Below are positions 30,181 through 37,069 of a DNA stretch of 37,069 bases, one piece after another; position 1 is the stretch's first letter, and every line of letters starts with the position of its first letter. This DNA comes from Chara braunii (taxonomy: Eukaryota > Streptophyta > Charophyceae > Charales > Characeae). The notes beneath the pieces were generated by a model that saw only the letters and a program-made list of their open reading frames with translations, had not been told where the DNA came from and did no database searches. The position numbers and the translations under genes were made by a program. The stretch spans positions 648,625 to 685,693 of the forward strand of contig BFEA01000656.1 in the NCBI GenBank assembly GCA_003427395.1. Direction: 5' to 3'.

Positions 30181-30400
30181 TCATTTCAATCCCATCCGGC
30201 ATCCGGGATCGAACTAGGGTCTGTATTTCAACGGTTCGCGGGTGCGGCACCACGATACGTGATCGTTGGCTTTAAGCCAACGGATTAAAAAAAAAAAAAA
30301 AAAAAACTAAAACTAAAGCGCCACATGGCGCATACAGAAGTGACTCCCCAGAAAGGAGGCAGGTGCCGGTGATAACGGGCAACTGTTCGTCAAAGAGGTA

Positions 30401-30492
30401 AGTTCTTTTCTTTTTCTTTGTTTTTTCTTCTTTAGATTTTTTTTTAGATTTCTTTTTCTGAATTTTGTTTTTAGATTTTCTTTTCCTTATGG

Positions 30493-30529
<37 letters not shown>

Positions 30530-30545
30530 GAGACGATGCTCCAAA
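30401..30545. repeat. T-rich tract at the end of R copy 2
   Basis: Several long T runs, the longest at about 30496-30523, interspersed with agatttt words. The R copy at 8387-9320 is followed by the same kind of T/agatttt tract at 9311-9400. Confidence 0.75.
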
Positions 30546-31620
30546 TCTATTCGTTGGGAGCAACACGGCTGGGAACCGGGCCCAGCGTCCCTTTTGAAGG
30601 TACAAAATCATGAACTACCGGGGACATCACCCGGCTTGGACTAAAAAGCTCTATGGATGATGAAAAGTTCTAAAGATTCAAACCCTAAGTACCAACACCT
30701 CCCAACCACGAAGGAATAGCTGAAAACTCGTTCGGTCCCATCTATGAACCCACCAGCATAGCCGTCCACAGCAAAAAGCCGGATCTCTACCAGGCCTCGT
30801 GCCCTCATTAGGCTAAGTTACAGAGTTGCACCACCTTGCTCCAGCCTCCGGCCCGCATTGCACCAGCTCCGCCCCCGATGACCACTGAAACTGCCCCCAC
30901 AAACAGCCCCCCGGATCTCTCCCAGGCCTCACGCCCCCTTTGAGCTAGGTCACAGAGTTGCGCCACCTTGCTCCGGCTCCGGCCAGCGTTGCTCCAGGCC
31001 GCTGTATTACAACCAAACTCAGCAGAATCACAGATGGGTTAACTGAAGAGAACAAGGTTGCTGGACTGGACGATTAAAATCTTCAAAAGAAGATCACCCT
31101 TCCCTCCCCCTTCCCCCTCAGCCCTACACTGCGTCCGCCGAGGCGAGCATCCCACTCTCCCTCGGCCCCAATATAGGACCAACCCCCTCCACCCCTGTCC
31201 CCAAGGACAAGCAGTTCCCGCCTAAAACATGCCCTCGCCACCCGCTGCCCGTTTCTGCCTTTACTGAGGGCGATATTGACCCCTCCCACCACCCCAGCCC
31301 CAAAAACAGGACAAACCCCCTACTCCGCTTCTACCCTCTTCGAGACATTCACCCCCCACCTTGTGAATCCCCTGCAGGATAGCACTCCACATCAACCCCA
31401 TTCTCCCGACTCCACCCTTCTAGAATATCGATCCAGCCCACAGGAATAAGCTCGAGATTATCTCTTGAAATTGACCCGCTGAAGAAGGGCGGCAGTAAAG
31501 CTTATAACAATTATTCCCCTGCCCCTTGCACCCGATGAACAGTTGACAACTCCCATCAATTTAGAAAGCAGAAAGTAATTATCGAAAAAACTTCAGAATT
31601 TAAGCTATGGTAGTAAAATT
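30546..31620. other. Unassigned, with a diverged ~130-bp tandem duplication
   Basis: Two related segments begin ccggatctctaccaggcctc (30780) and ccggatctctcccaggcctc (30912) and share acagagttgc and ccaccttgctcc. From 31090 on the sequence is C-rich on the + strand. I recognise no gene. Confidence 0.55.
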
Positions 31621-31879
31621 CAGAAACGCTCAGGTGCTAGTAGCGTTAGCTGTAGCGCCATAGCAGCTAGAGTAGTACTATAGAGAGAGAGATTGGGCAG
31701 AGGCCAGAGGGACTTACCTGCAGCACCATCGCTCCAGCTTCGTCTTCGAGGTACCTGCAGCACAACGCCACCTTCACAGGTTAGTACCTGGCCTACGAGA
31801 GAGAGAGAGTTCTTCTTCTTCCTCTTCTCAGTCCATCTCCCTCTCACCCTCTCGTTATCTGACTTCACTGCATCAGCAG

Positions 31880-31946
<67 letters not shown>

Positions 31947-32000
31947 GAGAGAGAGAGAGCTTGGTGACATTTGGATCCAGACGCGACATTGGACTTCAGA
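31621..32000. repeat. (TG)n(AG)n microsatellite region
   Basis: A TG run at about 31881-31910 passes directly into an AG run to about 31959. The same composite occurs at about 9577-9622. A smaller ag run is at 31681-31690. Coding frames here are repeats only. Confidence 0.85.
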
Positions 32001-32601
32001 CATTTTGACGAGGGATTATTTGGGACTTGTAACGAGACTTGGTGTTGACGACTTTCCCATCTCTCCCCTCCTCTTCTCCGTCTGATCCTCTCCTCTTCGT
32101 CTGTGCATGAACGGGACCTGGCGCCTCTTCCTGTGTATAGCGCCGGGCTCCCTTCACACCGTGTGGTGAGAATGATGTATGTTTGGTCTGCATTGTAACA
32201 TCGATTGGGCTAGTCATTAGTATTCTAGTATTCTGCTGTGCTATCTTGTACTACACGAAAGAGGTCAGTCCCGGTCAGGTCAGGACTTGTATCTAAGTCT
32301 TCCCTGCGCTATAAAGCACCATTTTGTATGTATCAGAATGTACACTGCTTGTTGAGATTTCACTTGCACTGCATTGTCCATTCAGTCCTTTTTATCACAT
32401 TGCGGATCCTCGGTTATTATGTACATCGCCCAACTGGGCATGTAACACATGTGAGAATTGCACATCTCAAAATGCTATTGGCTGTCGTTTGGTGTCTGTA
32501 CAAAGAACCATACGATGAGAAGACCAATAAACCAGAATGTGAAATCTCACGGAAGACCAAACTGCGAGGCATAAGGCCCCAATGGGCCCCTAATTGACCT
32601 T
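32001..32601. other. Unassigned, one 119-codon frame without recognisable homology
   Basis: The + frame at 32238-32597 has no domain I recognise and is probably not a gene. No repeat ends are found before copy B at 32602. Confidence 0.3.
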
Positions 32602-33190
32602 GTAAGCAGCACAGTCGGCTGCCCTAAGTGAAGGCAGGCCCGACCAAGGCCAGTAGGCCTATTTTCGGGCTACTACGCAACTTGGGGGAAATTCAGGCAG
32701 TTGCGCAGCGCCAGTTGGTTGGAAGCACCCATGCCCAGGCTGCCTTTTATCGCATGTAACTGAGACAGGCCCTGGGCCTGATCTGTCTGGACAGAGGCTC
32801 AGCGTCTCGGGGCCTGCCGGAAGCTTCTGGGATGGGGCCCAGTACCGCATGGCTGCACACAGACGCAGGCCACTTCCATTTAGGAAAGGGCCTGCCACAG
32901 GTTTGGGGATTCGGGCACTAGCTGCATGCTGCACAAGCGCTGCTGCGCTATACGCTGGCCAGCGCTCTCGCACTCACTGGCGAGCTGGAAGGAGCAGGCA
33001 GCGATAGCCGAGCTGCGCTGCTGTATGCTGGATGGAGCGCATGGTGGTCCTTGGGTGCACGTGGCATCTGTGAGTGGGGGATCGAGGTTGTGAGTGATAC
33101 GAGAGACATACCTGGTGCTTGAGGCGAACGACATTGGCCGAGATCTGCTCGTACTTCGGGGAGCTGTTGACGTCACCAGCGGCATTGTAG
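32602..33190 (+). mobile_element. LTR-like copy B
   Basis: It begins TGTAAGCAGC and is the inverse-oriented relative of copy A (18290-19017): the hairpin ctgcc/ggcag at 32619-32637, gccagttggttg, ggggcct and gcgctgctg words all recur in the same order. The antisense strand has CAG|GTATGT at 33111 and actcacag at 33068 (44 nt), matching copy A's splice-like pair. No internal region adjoins it, so it may be a solo LTR. Confidence 0.55.
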
Positions 33191-33660
33191 ATAGGCTAGA
33201 TAGGATCTGCCATTTGTAGTCTGGGCGCAGAGCGCCAGATAGGATATCGACATTGGTTCTTTGTTGATGATGATGAGACTACTCCAACATTGTCACTTAT
33301 GAGCTTTTGCTGTGTTCTTATTTGGTGGGACTCGTGTTGCAATTTTACTTTTGGTTCGAGGTCACGACTATCTGGTCTCATGTGTATGCTACCGTTTGGT
33401 TTCTGAAGTTCGCTATCACTCATTTTCCTTGCAAAACATGATTGAGCCGAGTTGAAAGCAGAAAACAAAGCAAAGCTCACAAGTTCACACCAATTACGAA
33501 CAAACAATGCACCAAAGTCTCTTGATAAAGAAAGCCCATCGTCCGCCTCCAATCATCAGAACAATGACAATGTTGTAGCGCTACTTGCGTTCTGACCGCC
33601 CTATCTACCTCCAACTCTACCATGCTAGCCCATACACAAATCTCCTCTGTCCACCTGTCA
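33191..33660. other. Unassigned region between LTR-like copies
   Basis: No gene recognised; open frames lack known motifs. The lower-strand frame (33196-33552) may be the outer part of copy B. Confidence 0.3.
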
Positions 33661-33840
33661 CTCGCCCAATGCTGCTTGAAAACTCTGCTCCTACAGGCTT
33701 ACTCGACCAGGTAAGAACCTCCAGTCCCACTGCTTTCCTTCTTTCCCGACCTCGCCCAATGCTGCTTGAAGACTCTGCTCGTACAGGCTTACTCCACCAG
33801 GTAAGAACATCCAGTCCCACTGCTTTCCTTCTTTCCCGAC
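33661..33840. repeat. 90-bp tandem duplication with splice-like motifs
   Basis: Two adjacent 90-bp units start ctcgcccaatgctgcttgaa at 33661 and 33751, differing at about five positions. Each contains tacag|GCTTACTC...CCAG|gtaag, an acceptor- and donor-like pair around a 14-base segment. The unit is a multiple of three and both copies stay open in one frame. Confidence 0.85.
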
Positions 33841-34220
33841 CTCCACACCTCGCCATGCAGCTTCCTGGTGCCCAGCTATGGCTGGTGCCTCTCTCCACAG
33901 ACACCACAGCTGCTTACTTCTTCCTCACAGGTGCTGCTCTCTGCATGTTGCCCAGCAGCGCTGCTGCCAGCAGCATAATGCCTGAATGTCGTGGGCTGGG
34001 CGGCCTCTGTGCTTTTTGAGCTGCTCATGGAGGGCCCGTGCAGGCCCAGCAGGCATTGCCTGTGCCTACTGGAACTGCTCCCAAGGCCCAGCCTCTGTAA
34101 CTAACTCGCAGGCCGGGCTTACCAGTTAGTTACAGGCGCTGCCCTGCTTGGGGCCTTCTCGCTGGCCTTCACTTAGGATCAGCCCTATATTTCCTGGCCC
34201 AACTTCACTTAGGGCGGGCA
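33841..34220 (-). mobile_element. LTR-like copy C, degraded
   Basis: It shares cagcagcgctgctgccagc and the cttcacttagggcgggc end (34203-34219) with copy A and lies at the 3' side of the gypsy fragment at 34230-34620, as copy A does for element 2. A perfect 12-bp inverted repeat, ctgtaactaact (34095-34106) and agttagttacag (34124-34135), has a 17-base loop. Confidence 0.5.
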
Positions 34221-34229
34221 GGGACTTTC

Positions 34230-34620
34230 TCTGGATTGCCGAGGTGGCTCAATCCTTGCATTCCCTGCCCTTCGGGTTCCAAAGCCGTTCATAATGTAGA
34301 ACAATCTGCGGTGCAGTCTTCATCATTTCTTCCCATGTGAACCACTGATCCTCTTTTGGGTCCAGGTGATGTCTGAACGCCACCCTGTACTGCATTTGCA
34401 GTTTCAGTGGTCTTCCCCTTCCTGAAGGTTTCTGTGCAGGCATGCAGTTGTGTTCAGCAATCCAATAGATGTCCACATATCCATCCGTGGTAGGGGGCAG
34501 CATTGATCGGCCGAGAAGGAAACTGATCAGGGTAAGTGCGTAGATGAGGCGGAACAGCTGCTGCTTACGATGGACCATCTGGATCACTACTATCTGGTGG
34601 GGTCTTGCTATTCGGTTTAA
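34230..34620 (-). pseudogene. Ty3/gypsy C-terminal chromodomain-like fragment
   Basis: On the minus strand MLPPTTDGYVDIYWIAEH is followed by GRGRPLKLQMQYRVAFRHHL, then DPKEDQWFTWEEMMKTAPQ and YERLWNPKG. It is homologous to the C-terminus of element 2 but lacks that element's local duplication. Upstream integrase sequence is absent; RT-region sequence follows directly, so a large internal deletion has occurred. Confidence 0.8.
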
Positions 34621-35160
34621 TCTCTATTTGATGCTTGGTCTCTCAATCTACAACCCCACTCCAAAGGGCCCGATCTAGTTAGAATATGCAAGCAACTCGA
34701 TGAACAAGTAGAGAAAGGGGTGCATATAGCCTAGCTTGTCTCCAAATGGTGCGCCCATCCTGTTCGTCCCCAAGAAAGAGGTAAAACTGACTGTGTATTG
34801 AATGCAACCACTCTGAAGAATGCAGAGCCGTTACCTTGTATTTGTCACGGCTCTGCATTCTTCACGGTAATGGCATTCAATAAACAGTCAGTTTTCCCTT
34901 TTTTTGGGGGGCAAACAGGACTGGCGCACCATTTGGAGACGAGCCAGGCTTAATCCACCCCTTTCTATACTGGTTCGTTGAGTTGCTTGCGTATTCTAAC
35001 TCACAAAGAGACATCCTATAGATCAGATCCTTTCGGGTCTTGCTATCAGGTTTGATCTCTGTCTGGTGCTTGATCTCTCTTTCTACAACTCCACTAGGCG
35101 CCTTCTGTAGATCTGCACTCTCCTCGCGGGTGGTACTTCTGTGTAATAATCTTGGCTATC
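34596..35160. pseudogene. RT fragment with an inverted second copy
   Basis: Minus-strand reading of 34848-35005 gives GSSPNGAPVLFAPKK-type RT sequence, preceded (35006-35160) by EIKPDSKTRKDLIYRMS. The segment 34676-34835 is the inverted counterpart, encoding the same RT block on the + strand. The two arms face each other across about 16 bases. The upstream block gggtcttgctat also occurs twice in direct orientation (34596 and 35036). A local inverted duplication is the simplest reading. Confidence 0.8.
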
Positions 35161-35226
35161 TCAAAGTGCAATATCACAAAGAAAGACAATGCCGTTCAAT
35201 TGAACTGAAATGAAAGAACTCGGAAG
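35161..35226. other. Short flank, unassigned
   Basis: Nothing recognised between the RT fragment and the MITE. Confidence 0.3.
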
Positions 35227-35326
35227 CAGGGTTGCACCCCTCGATGGTCGGCGGCCCTTGACTGGTCGGCTGCCGACCCGCCGACCGATCGGTCGGCACC
35301 TACCGGTCGGGGGTCGTGGGCACCCC

Positions 35327-35363
<37 letters not shown>

Positions 35364-35730
35364 TTTTGGGGGGGGGTCCAGAACCCCTAATAACACCACC
35401 AACACCCCCATAGCGGGCCCCAATACCCCCGTACACCTCCCCAACACCCTTAATTCGCCCCCAACACCCTTATTACCCCCTCCCAATACCCCCCATATCA
35501 CCCCTATACCCCCCCCTATACTCCAACCCCAACTCCCCCATACCCCCTCCATCCCAAAGAGTTCCTCAGTGGATTTGGGCTGTACTCAGCAAGCGTAGTA
35601 CAGCCTGGAACTCAGATTTGAAAAAAAATCCATGGATGTTTTTTTTTTTTTTTTTTTTTTTTTTCCCCTCTGACTGGTCGGCTCCAATACGGTCGGCAGT
35701 CGGGGTCGGCGGTTGGCAGGGATGCAACTG
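35227..35730. mobile_element. hAT-like MITE with C-rich core
   Basis: The left end begins cagggttgcacccct and the right end is the inverse of cagttgcatccct, a CAG...TTGCAYCCCT type TIR seen in hAT-class elements. GGTCGG/CCGACC words repeat inside both ends, allowing long pairing. The centre (about 35370-35550) is almost free of G on the + strand and holds ten or more runs of C3-C8. A/T homopolymers flank the core. An 8-bp duplication is not evident, so the class call is tentative. No transposase. Confidence 0.6.
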
Positions 35731-36180
35731 AAACGGTGTTCACCAGTTCGCAGTAGCTGATGCAGATCCCAGGGCTCGATCCCTAGTCCCCACCTTACCT
35801 GTGTATTTGTAACAGTTGGTAGGCTGTCGTAGGGTCCATAGGTAGCAAGGGTTCCATCTGTAGACCTGTCGAGTAGGAGTCCCAGTCAGGTCTAGCAGTC
35901 GTAGCTGTAGCTTTCTCGAAGGGTCAAGGTCGTAGCTGCTACAGTCCAGAAAGGTCAAGGTCGTACCTGCTACAGTATCGAAAGGCCAAGTCTACGGCCT
36001 TCCGGAAGGTCCCAGTAGTGGCCTTTCGAAGTTGCCCACGCAAGTGGGCAAGTGGTGAGGCAAGTGGGCAGGTGGTGGAGTCTACCCGTGCTGAGTCAAC
36101 AGTCCCAGTCCCCAGTCAGTCCTGGTTCAGTCAAGCAAGTACCGCATGGGACTGTGTGCACTACGGGCATGGGAAAGGGC
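35731..36180. repeat. Short tandem duplications, unassigned
   Basis: A unit of about 33 bp (gtcaaggtcgtagctgctac then gtcaaggtcgtacctgctac) repeats at about 35918-35982. gcaagtgggcaagtggtgagg and gcaagtgggcaggtggtgg repeat at 36041-36079. No gene recognised. Confidence 0.6.
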
Positions 36181-36880
36181 CAGACCAACGAGCTGCAGAA
36201 GTATAAATCAAGAGGCAGCGCCCAGTCATTCATTCATTCCTGCGTGAGCCATGCGGAAGCGCTGCCACAAGCGACTTGTGCGAGGTGGTCTGCAGTGAGC
36301 CCGAGGACGAAGTGGGCGAGAGAGAAGGAGTGTAGCCATAGCGATAGGGTAGTAGTGGCCATAGCCGCCATAGCTGCAGTTGGAGTTCCGTGTGTGTGTG
36401 TGTGTGTGTGTGTTCAGAGTATCGCGTGTGGGATATCCAGGGTGATCCTGTGTATGCGAACAGAGAGTTGTGTGGGCGCTGAGTTGCGATAGCCATCGAA
36501 GTGAACTTGAATCTGAACTGTGTTCTCGGTTACCATATCTCTGAGTCCTGAGTGGGCGCTTGTCGCCAGTTTGCTGCACACCTGTTTGCATGCGTGAGAA
36601 GTGTGAATGAGAGCGAGTCTGATTGCACAACCCTGCTTGTAAGAGAATTAGACAAAGGAAGAAGAAGAATAAAACACTGAAGAAGCAGCAAAGAAGATGT
36701 ACACCAGCAAAGACCAATGTCAAATCCCCTCCAACTTGCCATCATCTTCAACCTCCTTATCTCCCCCGACCTCTTCAATTCCGTAAATACTAACAATAAA
36801 AGAATGAACCATCATTATGGGGGACCCGGACACCGCAGGACGTCCGGCCGGACTGACGTCTGGAAAAATCTGATCGTCCA
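36181..36880. other. TATA-like motif and GT repeat, no gene recognised
   Basis: gtataaatc at about 36200 is TATA-like, with a (gt)n run at about 36391-36412 downstream. An LTR promoter or decayed host promoter are possible, but no transcript or flanking LTR is seen. Confidence 0.25.
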
Positions 36881-37069
36881 AAATTAAAAAGAAGAAAAAG
36901 AAAGGTTACAGAAGGATTGCAGGCAGGGATCAGTCAGTCTATATACCTCAAGGCAGTATCCAGCCTGTGCACCTGTCTGAAATTAAAAAGAAGAAAAATA
37001 AGGTTACAGAAGGATTGCAGACAGGGAGTCAGTTAGGCCATACCTACCTCAAGGCAGTATCCAGCCTGT
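36881..37069. repeat. Tandem repeat of about 100 bp running off the window
   Basis: Two units begin aaattaaaaagaagaaaaa at 36881 and 36980 and both contain ggttacagaaggattgcag and ctcaaggcagtatccagcct. The spacing is 99 bp at the start and 101 bp at the end because of small indels. The second unit is cut by the window edge, so the array may continue. Confidence 0.85.

Larger units (their letters stand above)
29053..30400 (+). repeat. R repeat copy 2, interrupted by a MITE
   Basis: It begins TGTCGGGGCAAATACCCTGA and, once the 289-bp MITE at 29075-29363 is set aside, continues gacaagggtatttgccgggg. It shares most of its length with 8387-9320, in the same order, including the U6 module at 30132-30180 and the conserved hairpins cgttggc/gccaacg (30265-30283) and gcgcc/ggcgc (30320-30333). 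A perfect 16-bp palindrome ccgtgagatctcacgg is at 30085-30100. The ggagctagcccagt/actgggctagctc stem spans about 29945-30028. No protein-coding frame is shared between copies. Confidence 0.7.

Noticed and set aside
31859-31960. TG/AG run as a CRISPR-like or regulatory array
   Set aside because: Simple dinucleotide microsatellite without spacers.
32238-32597. 119-codon + strand frame as a host gene
   Set aside because: No recognisable motif, no supporting splice or promoter context, surrounded by LTR-like sequence.
35227-35730. Firm hAT assignment with 8-bp target duplication
   Set aside because: The flanking 8-mers ctcggaag and aaacggtg do not match, so only a hAT-like TIR can be claimed.
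1-37069. CRISPR arrays, operons or bacterial genes
   Set aside because: Gene content, chromodomains, U6 and intron-like signals are eukaryotic; no regular direct-repeat/spacer arrays seen.

Overview
The window is a eukaryotic, repeat-dense stretch with no complete host gene. I read it as heterochromatin-like DNA from the plant lineage. It holds broken Ty3/gypsy retrotransposons with chromodomain-type C-termini, short terminal-inverted-repeat (TIR) elements, an rRNA fragment, U6 snRNA-derived sequence, and A/T or TG/AG simple repeats. The style fits a large streptophyte-alga genome such as Chara braunii, but that is inference and cannot be shown from this sequence alone.

Layout: (1) 1-2200 holds a MITE-like element, a decayed 28S rRNA fragment and an AT-rich tract built on a GAAATTC-like motif. 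(2) 2210-15371 (+) is a chromovirus, element 1 (gag, protease, RT, RNase H, integrase, chromodomain), split inside RNase H by a 6.9 kb insertion at 6442-13338. That insertion starts TGTCG, ends CGACA, is flanked by CCGG on both sides and has inverted arms of about 1.4 kb. (3) 15372-18290 is non-coding, with a possible LTR, a candidate exon, a tRNA-like head and a U6 retropseudogene. (4) 18290-23740 (-) is element 2, whose gag is cut off by the LTR of (5) element 3, 23741-29052 (-). (6) Element 3's gag is in turn cut at 29053 by a structured non-coding repeat, here called R, which contains a U6 snRNA 3' half and has itself received a 289-bp MITE. (7) 30500-37069 is a mosaic of LTR-like copies, tandem duplications, a gypsy fragment containing an inverted RT piece, a hAT-like MITE with a C-rich core, and a roughly 100-bp tandem repeat running off the end.

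All three gypsy elements look dead: stops and frameshifts throughout, an altered RT active site in element 1 and (YLND) in element 2, DIG/DCG protease motifs, and a lost integrase Glu in element 3. The nesting gives a relative time order. Elements 1 and 2 are hosts; the 6.9 kb TIR element is younger than element 1; element 3 appears younger than element 2; R is younger than element 3; the 289-bp MITE is younger than that R copy.

The most interesting material is the 6.9 kb inverted-arm element and the associated R family, which combines a palindromic 5' end, serial hairpins, a U6 snRNA module and Pol III-like motifs. I do not recognise either as a described family.
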